This document shows, in pieces, positions 10,601 to 23,439 of a stretch of 60,000 nt of DNA; the first letter of the stretch is position 1; each line of letters starts with the position of its first letter. The stretch comes from Adiantum capillus-veneris (lineage: Eukaryota > Streptophyta > Polypodiopsida > Polypodiales > Pteridaceae), in assembly GCA_014529385.2 (NCBI GenBank), contig CM043944.1:84295384-84355383 (forward strand), in the 5' to 3' direction. Both the position numbers and the translations under genes were made by a program. The notes under the pieces are model-generated. The model saw nothing but the letters and a program-made list of their open reading frames with translations. It was not told the DNA's origin and did not search any database.

Positions 10601-13200
10601 TGATTTTGGTATCATCGCAAAGCCAGCTCCTACGAGCTTCCAGGCGAGTTTCCTTGCAAACTGTGTGTCCGTTTGGTGATTTCTTTATACTTGTGGGTTC
10701 ACGGTGAGTAGAGCTGCACATTAGGATCATACAAACCAAAAAGTGGTGACCTGCATTTTGTTACCTGTCTTCATACACGATTGTCACACGGGGTGGTTCT
10801 AGGTATGATATCGAGTTATAGACTATAGGTAATGACCTCTCGATGAGAAGAGTATTTCCTATGAGTTTCGTGACATTTAGAGTGCATTTGGTTTAGTTTT
10901 GGATAGCATGAGCATTGTAGGTTTTGCATTCACAAGTGCATAGGATGTCTAGATTTGGTTTCCTTGAGTAGAGAATTTCTTAAAAGGTTGAGTAGGGGAT
11001 TGACACCCATCTTCTTGTTTCCATGCGTCTACAAGTTGAGCTTCATCCTTCGTTGACATAGAGTTGTTGGTCTTGTTCTCGCTATGCGAGCCTCCGCTCG
11101 TGGTGAATCCGCAAACACCTTGGCACATAAGAGAAGCCTTGCTTCGCATGAAGTCTGGCAAAGCACTTTGCTTTGCACCATTGAGAATTTTTTTTCAAAT
11201 AAAAGGCTAATTACAAAAGAAACAAACTTAATTTGAAATTTACTAACCTTGTCGCCCACTTGTGGCCAGGCGTCTTGTAGTTCCTAAATAAGAAGCTCGC
11301 TTGAATCTGGCTCATAGCCATATGTACTACTCGAGTGATTTAGTGTATGTATCATATATGCCCTCGTGTGACTTAAAAACCTACAAACATCTTGGCAAGT
11401 TTTTCGAAGTTTGTATGCTAAGAGCATATTCCAAACTGTGGAAACCGTGATGCCAAATGCTGAAAGGGAAGCCTTGCTTCTCATAAGTACTCATGGAGTT
11501 CTGGGGCTCATAGCTAACAAATACTCTTGCCAATTTACTATGGCATATCAAAATAAAGTTGACCTTGGTAAGCATTCACAGATAATCAACCTTGTCAAAT
11601 TATACAACGTATTGAAAAACAAAAAAGTACTTGCAAGGTATGTACCTTGTACCTGCTTGGCTTGATTACTGTTGTCCTTGACCATGTCGTTTTGTCTTGA
11701 TCAACAAAAAGTTCAAAAAACTTTGCCTGAACCATGTCCTAGCAAAACAATGCAAATCCAAAACACAAAAATAGAGAAACTCCTATCGTCTTCTTAATCC
11801 GTAACCAGTGGTCGGCCATGTACTTATGTTGCATGCTCCCTGGCGAGCTACAATGGATTTGAAGTGATTATGCATGCGATGCATGGAGCTGTGCTCCTGA
11901 AAGCCTTGCTTTCCTCCTCCTCTATGTAGCACAAGGAGGAGATATCAAAAATATAATAACGGACGTAATCCACAAGTCAGCTTCTTGAGTGTCGGTATAT
12001 GGAGCCTTGCTCCCGTAATGTATCTTATGGAAGTGGCGGATTAAAAAGAGTTAAAAAGAAAATTAATCTCATCAATTATAGACCTTGTCAAATAATATAC
12101 CATACTGGTAGCATAACAATACCGATAGTAATTGTAGAATCAAAGCATACTTGAGCTCCCCCATACTGCCTGTATGCACCAGTTGCCAATGAATTTTCAA
12201 ACCCATCGGATTTGGTTTGCTGGAAGGTGAGTTATATCTCTGCCTACTCCTTGAGCAACAAAAGTCATGATGCCAAACTTCTGGCACCTCTCATCCAAGG
12301 GAACAAAAGGCCTTGCCTTTGCAGCACCACAACCTTGTTTTTTCTTTGGATAGTTCATATATGCTTGATCGTGGCAATGATCGACAAGTAGCCGACCTTG
12401 TTAAATTGTATACTTGAGCAGAAACATAAAAAAACACACTATAGAAGCCCTCTTATTGAGGCTATTTATTGCCAAGGCAAAAACCATGGCCTTTCCCTTG
12501 CCAATTTCCAAGCGAATCCATCCCTGAATTTGAGACCATGGCCTTGCCAATTCCCCATAATGTATATCCCCGATTTCTGACTCATAGCCTTGTGGAGATA
12601 AGGAGAAACAAAGATGTAAACTTATTGCCAAAATTTTCAAAGCTCCATTAAAGATTCCACTCCGTCAAGCGTAAGCTTTGAAAGTTTTGCACTACGACTG
12701 TATCTGCAATTTTTGCAACCGGCGGCTTGTCAAAAAGTTTTTGAATGCGGGCTTCACGCTTAACCTCCGATGAAACAAGGGAGAAAAATCTATCCGTGGG
12801 CACCTGTCCTAAATTCAAAAGGTCTTTGCCCTAAGGCCAAAGGCCTTTGGGCGCCTGGTGTGAAAAAAAAACCAACCTTCAAGACATGGCGATTGCGTAG
12901 CAGGCTGTCGAGGATGAGAGAGAGATAGACGACGCTCTGTTTCTCCCCTTGCTGAGCTGGTGTGTCAAAAACTTCTCCCCTCGGCCTTGCGCTCTAATCG
13001 AGCCTGCCTGTGCGACATTTGATGGTGGTCAAAAATCTTCCCCCCCATCGCAAGCGGCTCTACACACGGGTGTTTCCCCGGCATCAAATTTCTTTGCTTA
13101 GTAGGGGATGTTCTCCATGGACTTCCTCCATGCCTAGCTTTGCATGAGCATGCAAATTTGCATGAGAGGTCCACGACCCCTTTTGCCCAAAATAGCCCAA
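10601..13200. other. No gene recognised; degenerate internal repeats
   Basis: No open frame has a recognisable domain. Phrases recur irregularly: a CCTTGTCAAATTATA-like phrase near 11590, 12082 and 12397, a related ACCTTGTCGC near 11248, and GAAGCCTTGCTT-like phrases near 11132, 11470, 11900 and 12310. This suggests an old, diverged tandem array of 300-500-bp units. A purine-poor palindromic phrase GGCCAAAGGCCTTTGGGC lies near 12836. Confidence 0.4.
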
Positions 13201-13340
13201 GCTCTGATACTAGGCTGAGGGAACTTCCGTAAAGGATTCTCCACCCCACCACCCATAATATAGGCCCTTGGCCATCCATACTTAGAATCCCCTGTCCACA
13301 ACTAGCAGTCGGCCCATGGCCTGGGTCCGTTCGCATTACA
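13201..13340 (-). other. Possible primer-binding site and LTR border
   Basis: On the minus strand TAGTATCAGAGC (13201-13212) is identical to the primer-binding site of the young copia element at 36264-36275 and is followed, toward higher coordinates, by a possible LTR edge beginning TGAGGGAAC at 13216 on plus. No gag or second LTR was found, so this may be a solo remnant or chance. The minus-strand open frame across 12965-13336 has no recognisable domain. Confidence 0.3.
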
Positions 13341-16057
13341 GTTCAAAAAAGACACTTGCAAGAATAAAGGTAATGGTTATCACAATGTCAAATCATTGAT
13401 TGGTGGAGAGTGGATGTTTCAAAATACAAAATGAGGATAGCTTTCACAAAATAAAAGTGCACCTTTATAAGAGCATATAAGCTACCCTATGACATACAGT
13501 AGGTTCCTAAAAATCCATGCAAAAATAGCGAGATAGATGGATGCAAATCTTAAGAGCTACACTAAATCAACTCTAAGAATATGTAATAGAAGCCCGTGCA
13601 TCATGTTTTACACTAATCCATGCAAGGATAAGCTCGAATGTGGCTAAGAGCATTGTCAACCTCCTCATCACAAAGGATTGGTTGGTGAATGAACATGTGC
13701 TCATTTTGGCTCATGCTTAAAATGCATAGAATCATAAAGTACAAATGCTTGCAAACAAAATAGAACTTTCTCTACTTTTCTCGCTTTACAATGTAAGGGC
13801 AACTACAAGAGGGTTCTTTATTTGAATCTCCACACTATAAATATAATCCTATGTGGTATTGTTATTTGTAAACAACTTGAAAATTCTGTGGACTTTCTCC
13901 ACTTGAATCACCACACTGGATTTTATCTCTAGTGCTTTACTAACTATCTTGGATGCCTCTTCCAATATGGATGAGTGGTATGTCCGCTGTTGAATGGCAC
14001 TCATGTACCTATGTTCCTTTCACATCCTTTTGTAGTGAGACTTGCATTGGTCATTGGTGTTGTGAGTGAATTTCTTGAACCTCCAATAGCCTTTCAAAAT
14101 TCTGTTATGTACTTGTCGCCATGTAAGGATTTTACATCTTCCTTTGTCAAGTTAGTCCAAAGAGAAACAAGCCATATGCTCAGCGAAGGATGTGGACATG
14201 GATCGATGTCATGCTCCAGTATGTAGCACTGAATAAGGTGATTTGGACAACACCACATCATTGGAGTTGGACACCATTAGAATTCTTGTGGTAGCCCTCA
14301 AATCTTGATGCCGAAACACCTCTTGAGCACCAACTATAGTTTTTTCACACTTTCTTTTTTCAATTTCTGTGCTACTACACGATACCTTGCTACCAATTGG
14401 GTGTGTCATATTATTCATAAGCCTCATTCACTCTTTGTTTGACACCATATAATCCTCTTTGTTGTTTGTCCTGCTATTGGGAGTAGATTCAAGAAATTGA
14501 TATTTTTAAGGATATCCTGTAGTTTTTTTAGGACGTCCTATATATGATTGGCTCTGGCTGTGCACATTGTGTTTAGGATGATGGCTATGTAATCCTCAAC
14601 ATCGATTACTATGTTTTGATTTCTCTTGTGACCTGATGACTCTTGATCCCATGTCAAAGGAGCTTGTGCTTGATACATGGGAGAACATATAGTGGATGTG
14701 CTCACCATCTGACGGCCTTTTCTATTTGTACAACTTTGAGGGTCTCTAAAATATGGCTCAGAATTGTACTTGATTATTACTTTGATCAAAAACTATGATA
14801 AAGACGTTGTGCATCTATGATAGTGTGATCAAATTGAATCCATGCAAAGATTATCGGTTCTTGTTCATCTCATTCTATTCATAAGGTCTACGGCAAATGC
14901 TTCACTAACTGTTACACCTTGAAAATAAAGCATGGCTCGGTCTCTTTACTTGGCTCTGGAAAATGGATCTTGTGAAAAAAATAATACATGCATGGTTTAT
15001 TGAGCTTTAACCAAGCATTTAATCCATGGATTTCCTTGGAGCTTTTGGTGTGAGTGGTTGACAGTGGCCTTTTAAAGTTATGCTACCAAAAACAAAGGAA
15101 CAACAAGAGGTCATATTATTGGGGAAGGTAGAGCAAAAATATTTAAGAAAGACTTACCATTTATTTTCTACTAATGATCCCATTTCCTATGCTATTCTTG
15201 TAAGTTCTTCTTCTTCTAAAAAGACGCTTATACCCCCTTTTTTTTCGAAAGAGCACATTACAATTTTCTCCGCTAAACACATTTGCACTTTTTTAGAATC
15301 GGTGGTGTGAGAGCTCCTGTGATCCACCTTACCATTGCCTTCATGCAATCCCTATACTCTTTTAGATGGGATGCTTGTGGTGATCACAATGGATCATTAA
15401 TTTACCGATGCTTTCATCTTTGGGCATCACATAGTACATATAAAAAGTGAACATTCTCCAATGCATGAGGTACTTGCTTTCAATAAAAGCATGTGAGCCT
15501 TCCTTCATTACCTTCACATGATTTTCCAATGGGTGATTCTTCAAGCATGCTTCTAGTGAGGTGTATAATTGGCACAATTTTTTAAAAAAAACTTAGTACA
15601 CATTTCATTCACATACTTTAGACTTCCTGTAAAGCTCTTCTCACATACTCTAGAAAAAACAATAGACATGATTGCTTTCATCCAAAGGTGAGGATCATAT
15701 TTAAATTTCATTACATTCATGCATTTGTAATTTTCAAAGGTTGATGAAAATAAATAATAACATTCTCATTGTAATGCTTTGAAATCACATTCTTTTAGTA
15801 CCTCCTTTCCATTCTGCTTAATAATCTTGCACAAAATATTCTTTTTGTTTGGCTTAGCAAATACTCCAATGCAACACTTCCTATGATTTAATAGGGAGCA
15901 AATGACATGGCTGACTTCAATCTTGAGCAAAGTGTTTGATTAATGAGAGGGGTTGTAGAGCTCAAAGCAACATTTGAATTGTTGTCACATAAAACATCAC
16001 ATAGAACTTGAGAGTTTGATGAAAGATACTATTCCAACACAAAAAATAAGTAAATAT
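13341..16057. other. No gene recognised
   Basis: AT-rich sequence with short open frames only. Minus-strand fragments around 15360-15940 have some coding texture (a phrase YDPHLWMKAIMSIVFSRVC is readable near 15640-15700, broken by stops), but I cannot assign a family. Confidence 0.3.
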
Positions 16058-16885
16058 TCTCACAAAACTCTATGCAAAGCGGAGAAAATGCTATTTCTTT
16101 GTAGAGAAGGTTACCTATTTGGGATTCATAGTCTCTAAGGATGGTCTCTCTCCCTACCCAACTAAGATGGAATTTGTAATCCATTGGTCCATTCCCAAGA
16201 TTGTTTTAGAAGTTCGAGGATTCCTCGGCCTTAGGGGATAGTGTAGAGTATTTATAAAAAACTATGTACTTATTGTAGGTCCTCTCACTGAACTCACCAA
16301 GAAAGAGGAACCCTTCTTATGGTATGATAAGAGAGATACAACCTTCAACACATTAAAAGAGATCTTGGCTAGAATGTGTTCTCAAACTTCCAGATTTTGA
16401 GAAGACCTTTGAGGTCATAGTGGATGCTTGCGTACAAGGTATAGGCGGGATCCTATAGCAAGAAGGCCATCCCATAGCTTATGAATCCCGACATCTCAGG
16501 ATCCATGAGAAGAACTATCCTACCCATGACCTCAGGTTACTAGCTATGGTTCATGACCTCAAGAAGTGGTGACACTATCTTTTAGGTCAGATGTTTCATC
16601 TTGTTACCAACCACAAAACTCTCAAGTGGATCACCTAGCCAGATCTCAATATGCGACAAAGGTAATGGGTTGAATTTCTATAAGAATTCACATTTGAGAT
16701 AAAATTTAGAACAGGTAGTGAAAATCAAGCTGCGAATACTCTAAGACGATAGGTAGTGGCCCTTGCCATTTTGCTAGTCCATGTGAAAGAGGATTCGCAT
16801 TCCAGTAAGGTTATCCCCCTTCCCTCTTGTCAATTGGAAAATCCCCAAATCTTTAAGCCTCTCCTAGCTACGTGAGTAATCCTCT
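16058..16885 (+). pseudogene. Ty3/gypsy reverse transcriptase C-terminus and RNase H remnant
   Basis: In shifting plus-strand frames the order is diagnostic: a KAEK box, then VTYLGFIVSKDGLSP (the YLGhvvs motif), EVRGFLGLRG, RVFIKNYV, GPLTELTKKEEPFLW, LKLPDFEKTFEVIVDAC with [46 protein letters not shown], and ENQAANTLRR. These are the thumb of reverse transcriptase and the RNase H domain of gypsy elements. The first catalytic Asp of RNase H is present (VDAC) while the TDH box reads TNH. Stops interrupt the frame (for example within GIL-Q and KKW-H) and at least one frameshift separates the LKEIL and LKLPDF blocks near 16375. Neither the upstream RT catalytic core nor integrase is recognisable nearby. 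Old, inactive fragment. Confidence 0.85.
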
Positions 16886-19800
16886 CCATGATAGAGGAGG
16901 TAAGCCTAAATCCATCTTAAGAAGAATTTGTTAATTATCCATAATCCATTGAATGAACATTTTTCAGTACACGAGTATGTCTACTCTTAGGAATTTTGCA
17001 TTTCTACTCTTACAACACCATTAATTAAAGGGTTCTACTCTTCCATAAAACATCATTGACTCTTGCATAATCAAACAAAGAAAGTTTTAAGATTATTTGC
17101 CTTACGATCACAAGTTGGTGCATTCTAAAGTTTTGTATTTACCACTTATGGTTCATACCAAAGTAAAGGTTATTGTAAAGAACATATGCATTGTTCATTT
17201 CAAATTTGTATACTTTTAAGTTTTGCTTTGCGATTACGAAGGGGGGAGTAAGGGGATAGCTTCACGAAAGTGACGACTATTATGCTTAAACATAAAAATC
17301 CCACCGCTTTCATTGAGGTGTCTCATGGATGGAAAATTATACAAAGAAAACAGATGGGAATCATCCAAGATGGGGTTAACTTGAAAGTTATGTCAAGACA
17401 AAATCTTAACTCCGAAGAGACTCATTGTTTTCTTAAGGTCTTGTTTGAGTAGACATTAAAAGGAAATATGAACTACGAGATTATAACTCAACAAACTTAA
17501 TCTAAATTTCAACTAGGATTACAAACTTTACTGAGAAGATTGGATGTGGATAGCCCTAGCATAACATAGAAGTTTTATGTGTGAAATTTGTCTTAAATGT
17601 TTAGAAAACAAGAAGATGAAGGTTGGCGCAGGTGTTTTACTTGTGGGATACAATGGGAGATGGTCCTTTTTGGCTAGGACTAATAACCTTTGGTTTACAT
17701 TTTGAGCTTGGATTCATTTAATGCCCTAGAATTAGGATTGGATAAGAGTGAGTTCCACATGGGTAGGAGGACTTGTTGATGCGTATAAAAATCAGTCTAG
17801 TTTTGGTAGGCCTGATGCTTATGGAAAAGAAGGAAAGAAAATGGATCCAAGAAGGGATCGAAAAAAGGAGGAGGATTTGATTTAATCAAGAAACTCTTCC
17901 AATTGTTTGATATAAAGGAACCTTGGAAAGGCTACGATCCTAAATGGGCTATTTAATTATCCTCATCAACGAAATCTTTGCTCTACTTCTAGGAATATTT
18001 ATGTAAAAGTAATTTGAGGTAGATTAATTTTGTAAGCCTTTCCCAAAACAAGATAAAGAAAAATAAGAATTGAAAATGGTGTAAAGGCGTCGGCTCCACA
18101 CATTGCGTAGGAGATAGGACACATGAGTCCTGGGACAAGGATAGTGATATGCCTAGAGAAGTATATGTGATTGCTTGAGAGATAACTAGATAGCTTTAAT
18201 AGTACTAAAGAAAAATAATAATTAAAATACTCTATAAAAAAAGAGATCAGAATGACCCGATAAATGCACACTTGCAAGGGTATGCAATAATTTGCATGCT
18301 GCTTTCAAATGCTTGAAGTGTACTCTTGGTTTCACATACTTGAAGTATTGTTTCCTAGTATCAGAGTACTACCTTGGAAAGGTGCATTTATCAAATGTTT
18401 GGTGGGAAGGTGGATTCCGGAGGGTTGAATTGTTGGTGAAAAAGTTCAAACCCAATTTTATGTTGTACCTTAAGTCAAGTCAAGAACAAGGAATGAGATA
18501 CTGATCTATGGAGTGGAGATCAAACTTGGGAACGAGGGATTCATGTAGTTCATAAATACACTCATGTTACAGAAACACATTGATGGATATGCTCGGTCAT
18601 AAGCGAAAAAAAGCGACAGAGAGCTTCAACCCAGGGTGAATTAGATAAATACCACTAGTTGACCCTAGAATATTGAGTTTAAATTTAGTCTAATGACTTT
18701 GATTGGAAACTTAAACTGATAAGGAAAGATGTTCCCAAGTTAAGGGGTCCCTATGAGAAAAAGTGAATCTTAACACCTCCTTGAGTTGGCATCAAAGAGG
18801 AGACGGAGTCATGTCTTGGTGTCGGTCTGCAGCGGGAGGGATGTCAGGAATCATGGTGTATCCATTTGAAGATTGTGTAGCCGACGGTCCCTGGTATGGC
18901 CCTCACAAATTGAGCATAACTTCAGTAGTGTGTCTAAGGCAACTATAGACACTAGGAGAAATTGATTTAGGTCAATTTAGGGCTAGAGGTATATGGATTG
19001 CAATCCATGTTTGGATGCTAGATTAGGTTTTCTTTGTACCATTAGGTTCAACATGATTAAGAGTTGATATAATAGTAAAGTTTTTTGGTTGATTGGTCAT
19101 TTTTGACACTTGAATGACAACGATGCCAAATCAAATCAAACTTGTACTTCTAAACCCTCAAACTTATTAGGCTTCACTTTGTCGATAAAGAAAAAATTAT
19201 CCAACTATCTTGCTGCTAATAGTGAATGAAACAAATAATATTTCCATAAGAAACTCTATAAGGCACGTTATTCAAAAACTATAAGAATTGTAAGAGAATT
19301 AACATTTCTAACTTAAACAAAAAGAGATTCAAGTTCAAAAGAACATAGAGAGACCCTACTTTAAATCAATTATATTGAAACATTTAAACAACAATTAAAA
19401 AAATTAGGTTGCATGACATTTCTTAAAATTTGTGATAGAAATTTTTAATCAAATACTATATTTTCATCAAATTAATGAGAATTTTATAGATGTCTTTCAA
19501 AATTTAGGTACTTTTATATAAGAATTTAAATCAGAGAAAAATGTATAGCATTTAAATGAGAGAAAAATGTATAGCAAGGATGACCTCCTAACAATGGAAA
19601 GATGCATAGGGTGAAGCCAAGCATGCATTTGTAGGTGTATGATATAGTCATTATGCAAGACCAAGTGTTTTTCCTAGCTCTTAAATTCTTAACAAACATT
19701 TTTACTAGTGGTATTGAATATTATTATTATTCATCTCAAATAAGCCATTGAAATTGAGTGGTTAGGACTGGATTGTCGTTGTTGATTCTAGTCCTAGTAG

Positions 19801-20870
19801 TTTGATTTATCCAACCCCCAAACCAATGCAACATATATACTTTTTCTACCTGAATGCACACCTATTCAAATCATACATGTCTCCATAAAATTTGCCTTTG
19901 TTAGTGTGGAAATAGTTATAGCAAGAGCTACCCTATCAGCCGTTTTCTTATATGCATTCACCTTCTTCTCACAACAATAATGAGCAAAAACATATGTTGA
20001 GCACATCAGTCAAAAGTTACTTTTCTTTAGATCACAATAAATGTTTTAAGAAGGAGAGAAGGTTGAAACTTTTCTACATCAAACACAAAAGCAAGCACCA
20101 TTTGTTTAGTAGAAATGGAAACCCTTTGCTCGAGGCATCACATCAATGGCAAAGTAGATTTTCTTGATGCAGGGCTATCTTTAGATCCTTTACCTTTAGA
20201 ATATACCAAGGGCCCCTAGACCAATACTTGGATTCTTTTGAATTATTAGAAGAAAAATAAACTTTTACTTGTTTGACTAGTTCTCACTTTTTATCCCAAA
20301 ATTAAGGCCCTACATTGAGTGAGTTGTGGCAATGAAAAAACACTTTAGATAAGAGGTGCCTAAAGTGATTTGTATGTGCAACTTTCTCACTAAAGGAAGT
20401 AAGATGCTTTATATTTCTTGGTAATGGATGGGCCAGTAGATTATAAACCTTTGGTTGCTTTGATACTCTTTGAGATTACAACATGCACAACAAGTGCTAG
20501 TCAACTCTTGTTAGTTTGACACAAGTTTTTGAATTGATGACCCTTTTGCACTAACCGCATGAATCCTTTATCTACCTTGGCTTGGAGTGCTCTAGTGTTG
20601 TACATGCAAAATCGATAAATGGATATTATAATGAAACTTACAAAAGTAAGACTAAAGATCAAATTAATTGCAAGATATAATTGAGCGCAAATGGCACAAC
20701 CTTATAAGAAAAATATCAAATTGGTTTATCATCTCTAAATATGATAAAAACACTTAGGTATTAGAAGGACAATGTTTTTGTCCATAAAATGACAAAGTGA
20801 ACGTAGCAACGAGAAAAAAAAAACTGGGGATCTAAAAAAAATAGAGGGAATTAATTTAGTAAGTTTTTTC
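16886..20870. other. No gene recognised; AT-rich old sequence
   Basis: A small polypurine-like tract is noted separately at 17239. A 27-bp phrase ending AGAAAAATGTATAGCA is repeated in tandem near 19535-19575. Otherwise only short open frames with no recognisable domains. Confidence 0.35.
17239..17248 (+). other. Polypurine-tract-like sequence
   Basis: AAGGGGGGAG lies about 350 bases past the gypsy RNase H fossil on the same strand and could be its plus-strand primer if integrase was deleted. The following bases (TAAGGGG) do not begin with the canonical TG, so the LTR start is doubtful. Confidence 0.3.
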
Positions 20871-21577
20871 TGTTAAGAAATATGACGTAGTTAAGTAGAT
20901 AATTGAGTAGATTACTTAATGAAGAGAGATAATTTTCACACACAAAAGATTATAGAGAGAGAGAGAGAGAGAGAGAGTACACACGATATATGTGGTTCAC
21001 CCAATGTGGGCTACATCCACGGAAAAACAGCCACTTAATGGCTTTAGTACTTCAAACAAAAAGTACATTACAAAGGAATTATACCCTTAATAGAGCTCCC
21101 GCTTTGCTTCACATTCACCACCTCACACCCATTTTATTGCACCAACTTCACACTGTAAAATGTGTGTAAAAATGACCTCCTTTTATAAGCCAAAAGGGAT
21201 GCCCTCTCTCATGAGAGGCAGCCAGGTGTAGCCGTCCTTGTGTAGATAAATCCAAATCGAATCCTCTAATCCGTCCATGTGTGGCCGCCCTTGAGAAGAC
21301 AAGTCCGCTTTTGAGTTCGCCCACCAGCCACCGACCATTGACTTTCGACCATCGGCCACAGACTAACCGGCCAACCGATCGATCGTTTTCCAACCACTTT
21401 CCGACCATCGTTCAATCATAATATTCCGACAAAATTTTTTCGTTTCCAGTGGGTGATTTTGTTTTCCATCGAGTATTTTTCTTTACGCACGATGGCTTCT
21501 CCTCATAATGGGGGTCTTACAAATGTGCGTTTTAATACAAAAAATTATAAGAGATAAATTAGGCTCCATACTTAACA
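20871..21577 (-). repeat. Copia array LTR 1 (3' LTR of unit A)
   Basis: Plus strand begins TGTTAAGAAATATGACG and ends CTCCATACTTAACA, giving a TGTTAAG/CTTAACA inverted terminus. It holds a short (GA)n block near 20953. The adjoining minus-strand AAGTGGGAGAT (about 21578-21588) is the polypurine tract. Confidence 0.93.
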
Positions 21578-21659
21578 ATCTCCCACTTGGAGACTGATCG
21601 CCAAACCAAACTTGTGACTGCTTTCCATCCATCCTTGAATGCCAATTGAAGATGAGCAA

Positions 21660-23403
21660 AAACTCAACTTCTCCTTATGACCACCTTTGTAAACATGTCT
21701 ACAGGATTTTCACTTGTATGCACCTTTTCTAGCTTTAATTGTCCCTCTTCCAAAAGAGTGCGTATGAAGTGATATTTCACCTCAATGTGCTTTGTCCTTG
21801 AATGAAAAGCTGAGTTCTTTGCAAGATGGATAGCGCTTTGGCTATCACTGTACAAGACACAATTGTTTTGTTTGAATCCAAGCTCTTCTAAGAATCTGTG
21901 AAGCCACATAATTTCTTTGCTTGCCTCCGTCATTGCTACATATATTGCTTCCGTGGTAGAAAGTGAGACCACTTTCTGCAGCTTTGAAGCCCAACTTACT
22001 GCTGTGCCTCCAACCGTCAAGACATAGTCAGTAGTGCTCCTTCAAGTATCTTTGTCACCTACCATATCTGCATCAGCATACCCTTGAAGAAAAATATCAG
22101 TTCCTCCAAAATACTAAGCATTTGTTTTTGTCCCTTTTAGGTACTTAAGTATCCATTTTCACAGCTTGCCAGTGCTCCTTACCTGGGTTGTCCATGAACC
22201 TACTTACAACTCCCACTACATGTGCAATGTTTGGCCTTGTCTAGACCATATCATACATAAGAGAACCTACCGCTGCAGCATATGGAACTTTAGACATATA
22301 GGCTATCTCCTCTTGTGTCTTTGGACACATATCCTTGGTTAGTTTAAAGTGACCAGCCAAATGTGTAGAAATCGTTTTTGTATTTTGCATTTCAAACCTT
22401 TCTAGTACCTTCTTGATGTAATCCTCTTGAGATAGCTTTATTGTTTTCTTCGTCCTTTTTCCTGATATCTTCATACCAAGTATCTTCTTTGCAACACCTA
22501 AATCTTTCTTTGAAAAAGATTTAGACAGCTCCTCTTTTAGGTCTTTGATGTCCTGCATGTTAACACTTGCAATCAGCATGTCATCAACATACAACATTAA
22601 GATGATGAACTTCCCATTCCCAAATTCTTTGTGTAGACGCAGTGATCCGAGTTGCATCTTGTGAATCCATGATCCAACATCCATTGATCGAACTTCAAGT
22701 ACCATTGTCTTGATGCTTGCTTTAAACCATACAAGCTCTTCTTTAATCTGCAAACCATTTTCTCCTTACCTTTTACTTCATACCCCTTTGGTTTTAGCAT
22801 GTAAATTTCCTCTTCTAAGTCACCATGAGGGAATGCCATATTTACATCCATTTGCTCAAGATTTAGATAATGAGCAGCCACAAGGCTTAAGACAAGCCTA
22901 ATTGAGTTTTTTTTTACTACAGGAGAAAATATTTTATTGAAGTCAATACCTTTCTTTTGAGGAAACCCTTTTACCACAAGCTTAGACTTGTACCTTTTCT
23001 TCCTACCTTCTTCTTCCTTCAGCTTATATACCTATTTGTTCTGAAGTGCCCACTTACCTTTAGGCAACTCAACCAACTCCCATGTTTGGTTGCGATGTAA
23101 TGAGTCCATCTCCACTTGCATGCTCTTTATCCATTCTTTTTTGGATTTGTGTTGCATAGCTTCCTCGTATGATTCCGGCTCTCCAGAATCTGAGATCAAG
23201 AGATGATTGAAGGAAGGAACAAACCTTTCTGGAGGTCTACTTGCTCTTATGGATCTTCGGGGAATAGGTTGAGACTCCTCATTTGCTTGACATTGTTGCA
23301 CGTTGTCACCATTTGCACTCCTTGACTCTTCACCGTCCTCAAGCTCCATGTACTCTTCACCTGTTTCTTTTGTTTGTTTTCTTTCCAAGCAATCTTTGTA
23401 CAT
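21660..23403 (-). pseudogene. Unit A reverse transcriptase and RNase H
   Basis: Minus-strand pieces in order: a Ser/Arg-rich linker with ASRPPERFVPSFNHLL (23032-23403), the RT start NQTWELVELPKGKWAL, then KGFPQKKGIDFNKIFSPVVK (22597-22977), CRLKKSLYGLKQASRQWY, the catalytic box LMLYVDDMLIAS (22241-22753, other frame), and RNase H with LSTTEAIYVAMTEASKEIMW, SDSQSAIHLAKNSAFHSRTK and HIEVKYHFIR (21664-22020). These are canonical copia RT/RNase H motifs in the right order. At least three frame changes and several stops separate them, including one between KWAL and the next block. The YVDD catalytic aspartates are retained, but no continuous protein can be made. Confidence 0.9.
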
Positions 23404-23439
23404 ATTTTTTCGTTAAAAATTAAATCCCTACTCCTAAAG

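Noticed and set aside
12965-13336. 123-codon minus-strand open frame
   Set aside because: No recognisable domain; overlaps a probable LTR/primer-site region.
21148-21408. Open frames inside the copia LTRs (also near 25953-26270 and 30770-31120)
   Set aside because: They recur only because the LTR repeats recur and contain no conserved domain.
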